Positions 1 to 6,387 of a DNA stretch of 10,525 bases are shown piece after piece. The stretch's first letter is position 1. Each line of letters begins with the position of its first letter. The translations under genes were made by a program, and so were the position numbers. The notes beneath the pieces were generated by a model that was not told the origin of the DNA, searched no databases, and was given only the letters and a program-made list of their open reading frames with translations. This DNA comes from Avoscillospira sp045589035 (GTDB lineage: Bacteria > Bacillota > Clostridia > Oscillospirales > Oscillospiraceae), in the NCBI GenBank assembly GCA_045589035.1, contig JAZNFJ010000090.1:1-10525 (forward strand), given 5' to 3'.

Positions 1-48
1 GTTGCCCAGCGCGACGGCAAGAAGGTTTCCGTGGAGATCGTCGACTGA
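1..48 (+). pseudogene. Second, inverted copy of the khpA 3' end (partial, probable artefact)
   Basis: Read rightward, this stretch encodes the last 15 residues of KhpA (VAQRDGKKVSVEIVD) and a TGA stop at 46-48. It is base-for-base the complement of the 3' end of the leftward khpA gene. Only this fragment is inside the window, so whether a whole second gene lies to the left cannot be seen. Complete nucleotide identity, including third codon positions, argues for a very recent event or an artefact rather than an old paralogue. Confidence 0.5.
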
Positions 49-49
49 G

Positions 50-84
50 AAAAAAATCCTGCTGCATTTGCAGCAGGATTTTTT
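50..84 (-). terminator. Intrinsic terminator after khpA
   Basis: A perfect stem pairs the A-run plus TCCTGCTGC on the left (51-65) with GCAGCAGGA plus the T-run on the right (70-84), with loop ATTT at 66-69. Read leftward, the GC-rich stem is followed by a run of seven Ts (A50-A56 on the plus strand), starting just past the khpA stop. A-run and T-run flank it on both sides, so it could work in both directions. It ends the ylxM-ffh-rpsP-khpA unit here; the rimM and trmD genes that often follow khpA in Firmicutes are not seen before it. Confidence 0.85.
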
Positions 85-87
85 CTC

Positions 88-315
88 TCAGTCGACGATC
101 TCCACGGAAACCTTCTTGCCGTCGCGCTGGGCAACAGACTTGACAATGGTACGAATCTCCTTGGCGATACGACCCTGACGACCGATGACCTTACCCATAT
201 CTTCGGGGGCCACACGCAGTTCCAGAGTGGTGATCTCGCCTTCGACCTCAGTAACAGTCACGGCATCGGGATTGTCGTCCAGATTCTTTGCCATATACAG
301 CAAAAGTTCCTTCAT
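88..315 (-). CDS. khpA: KhpA, small KH-domain RNA-binding protein
   Basis: A 75-residue single-domain protein of the KhpA (YlqC) family, whose members bind RNA in the cytoplasm, often partnered with KhpB (Jag), and affect cell elongation and small-RNA biology in Gram-positives. The KH signature GRQG lies at residues 45-48, inside VIGRQGRIAKEIR. The preceding strand LELRVAPEDMG and the C-terminal VSVEIVD complete the compact type II-like fold, and the length is typical. The ATG at 315 follows an AAGGAG site, and only 22 bp separate it from the upstream rpsP stop, so it is co-transcribed with rpsP and ffh. The place just after rpsP is the conserved Firmicutes arrangement. Its 3' end is duplicated in inverted orientation at the window edge. 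Confidence 0.95.
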   Translation of the reverse strand: MKELLLYMAKNLDDNPDAVTVTEVEGEITTLELRVAPEDMGKVIGRQGRIAKEIRTIVKSVAQRDGKKVSVEIVD

Positions 316-337
316 GGTCTTTCTCCTTATGCAGGAA

Positions 338-577
338 TTACAGGACGTTAGCCTTCTTCAGCAGAGCCTTGACAGTGTCGGTGGGCTGAGCGCCGTTCTT
401 GATCCAAGCCTGAGCCTTTTCAGCGTCAACAGTGACAGTTGCGGGGTTGGTCAGGGGATCGTAGGTACCGATCTCTTCGATGCAGCGGCCATCGCGGGGG
501 CTGCGGGAGTCAGCGACAACGATTCTGTAGAAAGGAGCCTTCTTGGCGCCCATTCTTCTCAGTCTGATCTTAACCAT
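338..577 (-). CDS. rpsP: 30S ribosomal protein S16
   Basis: A protein of the small ribosomal subunit body, needed for 30S assembly. The N-terminus MVKIRLRRMGAKKAPFYRIV and the segment SRSPRDGRCIEEIGTYDP are hallmark S16 sequence, and 79 residues is the usual size. An in-frame TTG at 592 would add five residues, but that TTG lies inside the ribosome site TTGGAGGT; the ATG at 577, eight bases after GGAGG, is the real start. It sits between ffh (70-bp gap) and khpA (22-bp gap), the usual Firmicutes order, and is read from the ylxM promoter as far as can be seen. The stop is TAA. Confidence 0.97.
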   Translation of the reverse strand: MVKIRLRRMGAKKAPFYRIVVADSRSPRDGRCIEEIGTYDPLTNPATVTVDAEKAQAWIKNGAQPTDTVKALLKKANVL

Positions 578-647
578 AGTATTTACCTCCAAAAAATATA
601 AAACAAATTGATTTTTTATCTCGTCGTGTTAACCACGATACGAACTT

Positions 648-2000
648 TTAAAAGCCGGGAATTCCCGGGAAACCGCCGCCCATTCGCTGCAGCTTTTTCA
701 TTTTCTTGGCTGCACCGGGACCGGTGAACTGCTTCATCATGGCATTCATGGCATCAAAGGATTTCAGCAGTTTGTTGACCTCTTCCACCTTGACGCCTGC
801 ACCGGCGGCAATGCGCTTCTTGCGGCTGCTGCCAAGGCATCCGGGGTTTTCTCTTTCATAGGGGGTCATGGAGAGGATGATGGCCTCGGTTCTTCCCATG
901 GCCTTTTCATCGATCTTCACATTCTTCAGATTGCCCATACCGGGCATCATGCCGAGGATATCTTCCATACTGCCCATATTCTTGATCTGGGACATCTGGT
1001 CGTAATAATCCTGCAGGGTGAATTTATTGCTGCGGAGCTTCTTTTCCAGTTCCTCTGCCTTTTTCATATCCAAAGCCTGTTCAGCTTTTTCAATGAGCGT
1101 CAGCACATCACCCATGCCAAGAATTCTGGAAGCCATGCGCTCGGGGTGGAAAGGCTCGATCTGATCCAGTTTTTCGCCAATACCGGCGAACTTGATGGGC
1201 TTGGCGGTGACAGCCTTGACAGACAAAGCCGCACCGCCTCTGGCATCGCCATCCAGCTTGGAAAGCATGACACCGTCGATATCCAGCCATTCGTTGAAGC
1301 TCTGGGCCGCATTGACCGCGTCCTGACCGGTCATGGCATCCACCACCAGCAGGATCTCATGGGGCTTGACTTCGGCCTTGATGGCCTTCAGCTCTTCCAT
1401 CAGCTGCTCGTCCACATGAAGGCGGCCGGCAGTATCCAGGAAGACCATATCGTTGCCGTGGCGGACAGCATGGGCCATGGCGGCCTTTGCGATCTCCACG
1501 GGATTGGTCTGACCCATTTCAAAGACGGGAATATCCAGTTTTTCGCCTACCACCTGCAGCTGCTTGATGGCAGCGGGGCGGTAAATATCACAGGCGACCA
1601 GCAAGGGCCGACGGCCCTGCTTTTTGAACAGACCAGCCAGCTTTGCGCCGTTGGTGGTCTTACCTGCACCCTGCAGACCCACCAGCATGACCACTGTAGG
1701 GGGCTGGGAGGCAAGCTGCAGCTTCTGATTTTCGCTGCCCATGAGGGCGGTCAGCTCTTCGTTGACGATCTTGACGATCATCTGGGCGGGAGACAGACTC
1801 TCCAGCACATCGGTACCCACAGCACGCTCGGACACCTTGCCGACGAAGTCCTTGACCACTTTATAGCTTACATCGGCTTCCAGCAAGGCCAGCCGGATCT
1901 CACGCATGGCAGCCTTGACATCCGCTTCGGTCAGACGACCTTTGCCACGAAGCTTTTTGAACGCGGCGGAAATTTTATCCGTCAATCCTTCAAATGCCAT
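648..2000 (-). CDS. ffh: Signal recognition particle GTPase Ffh (SRP54)
   Basis: The protein subunit of bacterial SRP: it binds 4.5S/6S SRP RNA and signal sequences of nascent chains, and docks with FtsY at the membrane in a GTP-dependent way. Its 450 residues carry a helical N domain (about 1-90), then the G domain with P-loop GLQGAGKTT (108-116), DTAGR (189-193) and SKLDGDARGG (247-256, usually TKLDGDARGG). The methionine-rich M domain runs from about 300 and includes the RNA-binding segment ending in SRKKRIAAGAG. The tail has a methionine/glycine-rich end, FPGIPGF. The ATG at 2000 lies three bases past the ylxM stop, and its AAGGAG site is inside the ylxM end, so the two are translationally coupled. 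Confidence 0.98.
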   Translation of the reverse strand: MAFEGLTDKISAAFKKLRGKGRLTEADVKAAMREIRLALLEADVSYKVVKDFVGKVSERAVGTDVLESLSPAQMIVKIVNEELTALMGSENQKLQLASQPPTVVMLVGLQGAGKTTNGAKLAGLFKKQGRRPLLVACDIYRPAAIKQLQVVGEKLDIPVFEMGQTNPVEIAKAAMAHAVRHGNDMVFLDTAGRLHVDEQLMEELKAIKAEVKPHEILLVVDAMTGQDAVNAAQSFNEWLDIDGVMLSKLDGDARGGAALSVKAVTAKPIKFAGIGEKLDQIEPFHPERMASRILGMGDVLTLIEKAEQALDMKKAEELEKKLRSNKFTLQDYYDQMSQIKNMGSMEDILGMMPGMGNLKNVKIDEKAMGRTEAIILSMTPYERENPGCLGSSRKKRIAAGAGVKVEEVNKLLKSFDAMNAMMKQFTGPGAAKKMKKLQRMGGGFPGIPGF

Positions 2001-2003
2001 TGG

Positions 2004-2348
2004 TTACTCCTTCATATCTGCGGCGGCTTTGAGAATGACCCGGGCCAACTCTTCCGCACCGGGGAGATTCAGCAGCTTCTCCGCAGCATCCGTAATGGTC
2101 TGCGCAGCCTCCTGCACCGCCTTGGCTCTGGCAATGCAGCCGGTTTTTTCTTCCATGGCCGCCAGTGCCGCTTCTGCTCTGGCTAGAGAATCGTGGACAC
2201 CCTGCCGGGAAATACCGGCTTCCTCCGCGATCTCGCCCAAAGACAGATCCTGGTTATAATATAGATCAAAGCAGGTTCTCTGCTTTTCGGTGAGCAATTC
2301 GCCGTAATAGTCAAGCAGCAGGGTCATTTCCAGTGCGTTATGCTTCAT
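2004..2348 (-). CDS. ylxM: YlxM-type helix-turn-helix protein, SRP-associated
   Basis: A 114-residue member of the YlxM/UPF0122 family, almost always encoded directly before ffh in Firmicutes and linked to SRP function or regulation. It resembles sigma-factor region 4: YYGELLTEKQRTCFDLYYNQDLSLGEIAEE is a sigma-4-like start, followed by the helix-turn-helix segment SLGEIAEEAGISRQGVHDSL near residues 37-56. The C-terminal half is an alanine-rich helix. It is the first gene of the leftward unit; its ATG at 2348 comes after a purine-rich AAAGGCGGGG stretch, a weak ribosome site compared with its neighbours. The promoter at 2392-2420 lies about 45 bases upstream. Direct DNA binding is a family prediction, not shown here. 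Confidence 0.93.
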   Translation of the reverse strand: MKHNALEMTLLLDYYGELLTEKQRTCFDLYYNQDLSLGEIAEEAGISRQGVHDSLARAEAALAAMEEKTGCIARAKAVQEAAQTITDAAEKLLNLPGAEELARVILKAAADMKE

Positions 2349-2391
2349 GGTTTTCCCCGCCTTTCAAGGTTTTCTGCTTGACAGCTTGCTT

Positions 2392-2420
2392 ATTATATGC
2401 CCTTCTGCATCAAATGTCAA
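2392..2420 (-). promoter_or_regulatory. Consensus sigma-A promoter for ylxM-ffh-rpsP-khpA
   Basis: On the minus strand TTGACA (2420-2415) is followed after exactly 17 bases by TATAAT (2397-2392): a full match to the sigma-A consensus at both boxes. The start point would lie near 2385, giving a leader of about 35 nt. Consensus boxes fit a high, constitutive demand for SRP and ribosomal protein. Confidence 0.9.
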
Positions 2421-2430
2421 GGATAAAAAC

Positions 2431-2459
2431 TTGACATTGTGATTTTTTTCTTATAAAAT
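2431..2459 (+). promoter_or_regulatory. Sigma-A promoter for the queT leader
   Basis: TTGACA (2431-2436), a 17-base AT-rich spacer and TAAAAT (2454-2459) form a near-consensus promoter facing right. It is divergent from the ylxM promoter, with the two -35 boxes only 10 bp apart. Transcription would begin near 2466 and run through about 120 nt of structured leader before queT. Confidence 0.85.
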
Positions 2460-2475
2460 AAGGTATCTTCATAAC

Positions 2476-2567
2476 CGACAGTTCGTTCGTAGCCATCCTG
2501 TCGTTAAACAAAACCAGGGACGACGCGTTTTTCGCGGGAGGATGGGGCTTTTGCACCCATCTTTTTT
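2476..2567 (+). promoter_or_regulatory. Candidate preQ1 riboswitch (preQ1-III-like) controlling queT
   Basis: The leader can form an H-type pseudoknot: CCTG (2497-2500) with CAGG (2515-2518) and TCGT (2501-2504) with ACGA (2520-2523), joined by an A-rich loop (2505-2514), as in preQ1 aptamers. CCATCC (2493-2498) can instead pair with GGATGG (2540-2545). The latter overlaps the left arm of a terminator (2541-2567), so pseudoknot-plus-terminator and antiterminator exclude each other: ligand would shut queT off. CGACAG (2476-2481) can also pair with CTGTCG (2498-2503), a further alternative. preQ1-III is known upstream of queT in Ruminococcaceae; the class assignment is from gene context and topology, not a model search. 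Confidence 0.7.
2541..2567 (+). terminator. Intrinsic attenuator terminator in the queT leader
   Basis: GATGGGGC (2541-2548), loop TTTT, and GC-A-CCCATC (2553-2561) form an eight-pair stem with one bulged A, followed by six Ts (2562-2567). It stands 20 bases before the queT start codon, so it can only serve as a conditional terminator. Its left arm is shared with the antiterminator pairing to 2493-2498. Confidence 0.85.
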
Positions 2568-2586
2568 GTTTCCGGAAAGGAACTTT

Positions 2587-3078
2587 ATGAACATGAAAAA
2601 CATCCGCAAACTCACCCTCTGTGCCGTCATTGCCGCCCTCTATGCCGCCATCACCCTGCTGGCTGCTCCTCTTTCCTTCGGACTGGTGCAGTTCCGCATC
2701 TCTGAGGCTTTGGTAGTCCTGTGTGCGCTGGAGCCCGCCTTCGGCATCGGCATCACCATCGGCTGTTTCCTTGCCAATCTGTTTTCCACGGTGACAGCTC
2801 TGGATATCATCATCGGCACCGCCGCCACAGCCCTTGCCTGTCTGTGGACGGCCCGCTGCAAAAATCCTTGGCTCATGCCCCTGCCCAATATTCTCTGCAA
2901 TGCCATTCTGGTGGGCAGCATGCTGGCTTTTGTCCTGTTCCCGGACAACCTTTCCATGGGCTTTGCCACTGCTGCGGCGCAGGTGGGCTTTGGAGAACTG
3001 GCTGTCATGTATCTTCTGGGTGTTCCCCTGTACTTTTTCGCAAAAAAGTCAAACTTTATCGCCAAAGCCCTGTCTTGA
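2587..3078 (+). CDS. queT: QueT, queuosine-precursor ECF transporter substrate-binding subunit
   Basis: A 163-residue integral membrane protein of the QueT family, the S component that captures a queuosine precursor (probably preQ1) and works with the shared energy-coupling module EcfA/A'/T to import it for tRNA wobble modification. Five or six hydrophobic segments are visible: about 8-28, 40-62, 66-87, 100-118 and 126-150. Family-like stretches are FRISEALVVL (36-45), GCFLANLFS and DIIIGTAATALA. The frame is open from 2542, but that ATG lies in the attenuator stem; the ATG at 2587 follows GGAAAGGA at the right distance (2593 is possible). Its TGA stop lies inside the -35 box of the next promoter. 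No ECF module or queuosine synthesis gene is in the window, as usual for shared-module S components. Confidence 0.9.
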   Translation: MNMKNIRKLTLCAVIAALYAAITLLAAPLSFGLVQFRISEALVVLCALEPAFGIGITIGCFLANLFSTVTALDIIIGTAATALACLWTARCKNPWLMPLPNILCNAILVGSMLAFVLFPDNLSMGFATAAAQVGFGELAVMYLLGVPLYFFAKKSNFIAKALS

Positions 3079-3103
3079 CATCAGCATGGGGAAAAAGTAA
3101 AAT
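3075..3103 (+). promoter_or_regulatory. Sigma-A promoter for the metY operon, overlapping the queT stop
   Basis: TTGACA (3075-3080), a 17-base spacer and TAAAAT (3098-3103). The queT stop codon TGA (3076-3078) is contained in the -35 box. This gives metY its own promoter independent of the queT attenuator. The 33 bases from the -10 box to metY are too short for a SAM riboswitch or T-box. Confidence 0.85.
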
Positions 3104-3136
3104 ATCCTTAATTGAACCATAAAGGAGTCGATTCAT

Positions 3137-4405
3137 ATGAAACCCGAAACCAAGTGCCTGCAGTCCGGCTACAAGCCCGAAAACGGTCAGCCCCGAACCA
3201 TGCCCATTTACCAGAGCACTACCTATAAATATGACAGCGCTGCCGAACTGGGCAAGCTGTTCGATCTGGAAGCCGCCGGTCACATGTACACCCGTATTTC
3301 CAACCCCACTGTGGCCCATGTGGAAGACAAAATTGCCGATCTGGAAGGCGGCGTCGGCGCCATGCTGACCTCCTCCGGTCAGGCTGCCAGCTTCATGGCC
3401 ATTTTCAACATCTGCTGCCAGGGTCAGAACTTCATCTCCCTGAACAACATCTACGGCGGCACCATCAACCTGTTCTCCGTGACCATGGCAAGAATGGGCA
3501 TCGAAGTCCGCTATGCCAGAGACGACATGACCGACGAAGAGTTCGAAGCCCTCTTTGACGAAAACACCCGTCTGGTCTTTGGCGAGACCGTGGCCAATCC
3601 CGCTCTGACGGTTCTGGACATTGAACGCTATGCCAAGCTGGCCCACAAGCACAATGTGCCTCTGATCGTGGACAATACCTTTGCCACCCCTCTGCTGTGC
3701 CGTCCCTTCGAGTATGGCGCAGACATCGTCACCCACTCCACCACCAAGTACATGGACGGCCATGCCAATGTGGTGGGCGGTGTCATCGTAGACAGCGGCA
3801 GCTTTGACTGGGAGGCCGCCGGCAAGTATCCCGAATTGACCGAAGCCGATGAAAGCTACCACGGCGTGGTCTACACCAAGAATTTCGGCAAGGCTGCCTA
3901 TATCACCAAAGCCCGCGTCCAGCTGATGCGCGACTTTGGCTGCACCCCTCAGCCCATTGCCGCTTATCTGCTCAATCTGGGTCTGGAATCTCTGGCTGTC
4001 CGCATGAAGCAGCACAGCGAAAACGCGCTGGCTGTTGCCAAGTTCCTGGAGAGCCACGAAAAGGTGGCATGGGTCAACTACCCCCTGCTGGAGAGCAACA
4101 AGTACTACGATCTGGCAACCAAGTACCTGCCCAAGGGCGCACCCGGTGTGGTCTCCTTCGGTGTCAAGGGTGGCAGAGAAGCTGCCATGGTCATGATGGA
4201 CAGCCTGCGGCTGGCCCAGATCGTGGTCCATGTGGCCGATGCCCGCACCTGCGTGCTGCATCCCGCTTCCACCACCCACCGCCAGCTGACCGATGAGCAG
4301 CTGATCGCCGGCGGCATCGTGCCGGAGATGGTCCGCTTCTCCGTTGGCATTGAAAATGTGGAGGACATCATCGCCGACCTGACCCAGGCTCTGGACAAAA
4401 TCTGA
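3137..4405 (+). CDS. metY: O-acetylhomoserine sulfhydrylase (MetY type, PLP-dependent)
   Basis: Cytoplasmic enzyme of the Cys/Met metabolism PLP family that replaces the acetyl group of O-acetylhomoserine with sulfide to give homocysteine. The 422 residues show YTRISNPT (51-58), the phosphate-binding SSGQAA (79-84), the PLP-ring aspartate D179 in IVDNTFATP, and the Schiff-base lysine K204 in HSTTKYMDGHANVVGG. The length matches MetY (about 420-430) better than cystathionine gamma-synthases or lyases (about 380-400), and the 50-odd residues after K204 (GSFDWEAAGKYPELTEADESYHG is split here as SFDWEAAG...ESYHG) resemble the MetY insertion. AAAGGAG precedes the ATG by nine bases. It ends in tandem stops TGA-TAA, 18 bp before metA, its substrate supplier. 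Lyase side activity is possible in this family. Confidence 0.95.
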   Translation: MKPETKCLQSGYKPENGQPRTMPIYQSTTYKYDSAAELGKLFDLEAAGHMYTRISNPTVAHVEDKIADLEGGVGAMLTSSGQAASFMAIFNICCQGQNFISLNNIYGGTINLFSVTMARMGIEVRYARDDMTDEEFEALFDENTRLVFGETVANPALTVLDIERYAKLAHKHNVPLIVDNTFATPLLCRPFEYGADIVTHSTTKYMDGHANVVGGVIVDSGSFDWEAAGKYPELTEADESYHGVVYTKNFGKAAYITKARVQLMRDFGCTPQPIAAYLLNLGLESLAVRMKQHSENALAVAKFLESHEKVAWVNYPLLESNKYYDLATKYLPKGAPGVVSFGVKGGREAAMVMMDSLRLAQIVVHVADARTCVLHPASTTHRQLTDEQLIAGGIVPEMVRFSVGIENVEDIIADLTQALDKI

Positions 4406-4423
4406 TAACAGGAGGGCAATTTT

Positions 4424-5350
4424 ATGCCCATTAAAATTCCCAACGGTTTGCCTGCCCAGCAAATTCTTGAAAGCGAAAATATCTTCGTCATGCACGAAGC
4501 CCGCGCCGAATCGCAGGACATCCGCCCTCTGCGGATCGCCCTGCTGAATCTCATGCCCACCAAGATTGTCACGGAAACCCAGCTTTCAAGGCTTCTGGGC
4601 AACACCCCTCTGCAGGTGGAGCTGGAACTGGTGCAGGTCAGCACCCACAAGTCCAAAAACACCTCCGAGGAGCACATGTTGGCTTTCTACAAGACCTTTG
4701 ACGAGATCGCCGACCAGTATTTTGACGGCATGATCATCACCGGTGCACCGGTGGAGCAAATGCCCTTCGAGGAAGTGGACTACTGGCCGGAACTCTGCCG
4801 CATCATGGAATGGTCCAAAACCCATGTCCACAGCACCTTCCACATCTGCTGGGGTGCTCAGGCCGGTCTGTACTACCATTTCGGCATCGACAAGTATCCC
4901 CTGGACAAAAAAATGTTCGGTGTCTTCCCTCACAAGGTCACTTACAAAAACCCCATTCTCATGCGCGGTTTTGACGATGTGTTCTATGTCCCCCACTCCC
5001 GCCACACCACCATCTCCAAAGAGGATGTGCTGAAGGTGCCGGAGATCAAGATCTTGGCCGAATCCGAAGAAGCCGGTCTGTATGCCATGCAGACAGAAGG
5101 CGGTAAGCAGGTTTTCATCACCGGTCATTCCGAGTATGACCCGGAAACCCTGAAGCTGGAGTACCTGCGGGACAAGAACGCCGGTCTGCCCATTGAAGTG
5201 CCGAAAAACTACTTCCCCAATGATGATGACACCCAGGATCCTCTGGTGCGTTGGAGAGGTCATGCCAACCTGCTGTACACCAACTGGCTGAATTACTTTG
5301 TCTATCAGTCCACACCCTATGAAGTGGACAGCATCGGCCGTGGAGAATAA
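4424..5350 (+). CDS. metA: Homoserine O-acetyltransferase, MetA/HTS family
   Basis: Activates homoserine for methionine synthesis in the cytoplasm. The 308 residues show the catalytic cysteine C142 in FHICWGAQAG, and H235 and E237 in ITGHSEYDPE, the known triad of the family at the known positions. Residue 111 is Glu (APVEQMPFEE); published work on the family ties Glu at this site to acetyl-CoA use and Gly to succinyl-CoA use. Acetyl transfer is therefore predicted despite the frequent database label succinyltransferase, and fits the O-acetylhomoserine-using MetY next to it. Start at the ATG after AGGAGGG; MPIKIPNGLPA is the usual N-terminus. It ends five bases before the yqeC start. No loss of key residues. 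Confidence 0.96.
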   Translation: MPIKIPNGLPAQQILESENIFVMHEARAESQDIRPLRIALLNLMPTKIVTETQLSRLLGNTPLQVELELVQVSTHKSKNTSEEHMLAFYKTFDEIADQYFDGMIITGAPVEQMPFEEVDYWPELCRIMEWSKTHVHSTFHICWGAQAGLYYHFGIDKYPLDKKMFGVFPHKVTYKNPILMRGFDDVFYVPHSRHTTISKEDVLKVPEIKILAESEEAGLYAMQTEGGKQVFITGHSEYDPETLKLEYLRDKNAGLPIEVPKNYFPNDDDTQDPLVRWRGHANLLYTNWLNYFVYQSTPYEVDSIGRGE

Positions 5351-5354
5351 ATCT

Positions 5355-5960
5355 ATGACCATTCTACCCGGTGTGACCGCCTTTATCGGTTCCGGCGGCA
5401 AGACCAGTCTGATCGCCAGACTGTGCCGGCAGCTGCCGGGAACGGTCATCGTCTGTACTTCCACCCATATTTATCCCGCGGTTGGTCTGCCTCTGATCAC
5501 CGAACCCATTACAGAACTGCCTGCAAGGTGCATCTGCGTGGGTACGGTGGCTGAAAACGGCAAGCTGACCGCGCCCAAGCAGTCCTTCGAGGAGCTGTCC
5601 GCCCTTGCAGACTATGTTCTGGTCGAAGCAGACGGCTCCAAGCGACTGCCCTTGAAGGCCCATCTGCCCTATGAACCTGTGATTCCCGCCTGTGCCGGGC
5701 AGGTCATCGGTGTGGTGGGTCTTTCCGGTTTGGGGCATCCGATCCGGGAAGCCGCCCACCGGCCGGAAATCTACGCCAAACTCTGCGGCGCAGAGCTTAC
5801 GGACCTCGTTACCCCGGAACTGGCTGCCAAGGTTCTGAATGCAGAAAATCTGGCCGATTTTTATATCCTCAATCAGGCAGATGACGAAAATACCGTAAAA
5901 CTTGGCAAAAAACTTGGTGCTTTGCTCTGCAAGCCCTATGAGATCACCTGTCTGAAATAA
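5355..5960 (+). CDS. yqeC: YqeC-like putative P-loop protein (selenium-hydroxylase accessory family)
   Basis: A 201-residue probable nucleotide-binding protein of the YqeC family, named as an accessory of selenium-dependent molybdenum hydroxylases. The true molecular function is not established. Visible are a P-loop variant GSGGKTS (12-18), a CTSTHIYP strand (34-41) like the family TTTTHM, the family signature VEADGSKRLPLKAH (90-103) with EPVIP just after, and NQAD (173-176) where G-type proteins have NKxD. The start chosen is the ATG at 5355; an upstream in-frame ATG at 5298 would run 50 bp into metA. GGAG at the very end of metA serves as its ribosome site, so translation is coupled. No hydroxylase, yqeB or selenium gene is nearby, so its place in a methionine/ribosome operon is odd. 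Confidence 0.82.
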   Translation: MTILPGVTAFIGSGGKTSLIARLCRQLPGTVIVCTSTHIYPAVGLPLITEPITELPARCICVGTVAENGKLTAPKQSFEELSALADYVLVEADGSKRLPLKAHLPYEPVIPACAGQVIGVVGLSGLGHPIREAAHRPEIYAKLCGAELTDLVTPELAAKVLNAENLADFYILNQADDENTVKLGKKLGALLCKPYEITCLK

Positions 5961-5973
5961 TTGGGAGAATACC

Positions 5974-6387
5974 ATGGATAATTATTTTGAGCCGCAGATG
6001 GAACTGCGGGATATCAATCAGATCAGCGCCCTGGGTCTGGCCCATTGCGGCGATGCGGTCTTTGAACTGCTGGTGCGGACATGGCTGTGCGCCCACGGCG
6101 GTGTGAAAGTCAAGGCCCTGCACAAGGAAACCGTGGCTTATGTGTCCGCCCCTGCCCAGGCCAAGCGGATGGACCGACTGCTGCCCCTTCTGACAGAGGA
6201 GGAAACCGACTTCTACCGCAGAGGCCGCAATGCCCATGTCCACGGTGTGCCCAAAAATGCCACCCGGGAGGAATATTCCAAAGCCACCGGCCTGGAATGT
6301 CTGTTCGGCAGTCTGTATCTGCTGGGCAGACAGGATCGGATCAATGAGCTTTTCACCAAAACCATGGAGGACGATCATGCCCTTTGA
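5974..6387 (+). CDS. mrnC: Mini-ribonuclease III (MrnC)
   Basis: A dimeric RNase III-like enzyme without a double-stranded RNA-binding domain, which trims the ends of 23S rRNA precursor in Firmicutes. The 137 residues match the usual 130-145. The catalytic aspartate is D27 in LGLAHCGDAVFELLVR, where the family usually has YxGDAVYE. GRNAH (84-88) corresponds to the RGRNA motif, and E108 in YSKATGLECLFGSLYLLG is the second acidic site residue. GGGAG precedes the ATG, 13 bp after yqeC. Its last four codons overlap the start of rqcH by 11 bp, indicating coupling. In many Firmicutes mrnC follows cysS; here it sits in a methionine operon instead. Confidence 0.95.
   Translation: MDNYFEPQMELRDINQISALGLAHCGDAVFELLVRTWLCAHGGVKVKALHKETVAYVSAPAQAKRMDRLLPLLTEEETDFYRRGRNAHVHGVPKNATREEYSKATGLECLFGSLYLLGRQDRINELFTKTMEDDHAL

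Larger units (their letters stand above)
1..135. repeat. Large near-perfect inverted repeat (fold-back) around a terminator
   Basis: Bases 1-50 are the exact reverse complement of 86-135, and 51-65 that of 70-84; the loop is 66-69 and the only unpaired base in the arms is C85. The outer 48 bp of each arm encode the same khpA C-terminus, so two identical gene ends converge on one terminator. The arm may extend beyond the left window edge. A terminator explains only the inner ~15 bp; 48 identical coding bases in inverted orientation suggest a fold-back chimera made during amplification, sequencing or assembly, or a contig end. A true inverted duplication cannot be excluded. Confidence 0.95.

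Noticed and set aside
618..642. Hairpin TCGTG-TTAAC-CACGA between ffh and rpsP as a terminator
   Set aside because: A five-pair stem with no adjacent T-run in the leftward direction; too weak to claim termination between co-transcribed genes.
1146..2186. 346-codon plus-strand open frame over ffh
   Set aside because: Antisense shadow of Ffh; it also crosses the ffh-ylxM junction, which a real gene here would not be expected to do.
3104..3136. SAM riboswitch or T-box before metY
   Set aside because: Only 33 bases lie between the -10 box and the start codon, too few for either, and no such motif is visible.
3056..4495. 479-codon open frame on the minus strand over metY
   Set aside because: It lies antisense to the unmistakable MetY and metA start; the His/Gly/Val-rich translation is typical of the reverse complement of GC-rich coding sequence, with no ribosome site or family resemblance.
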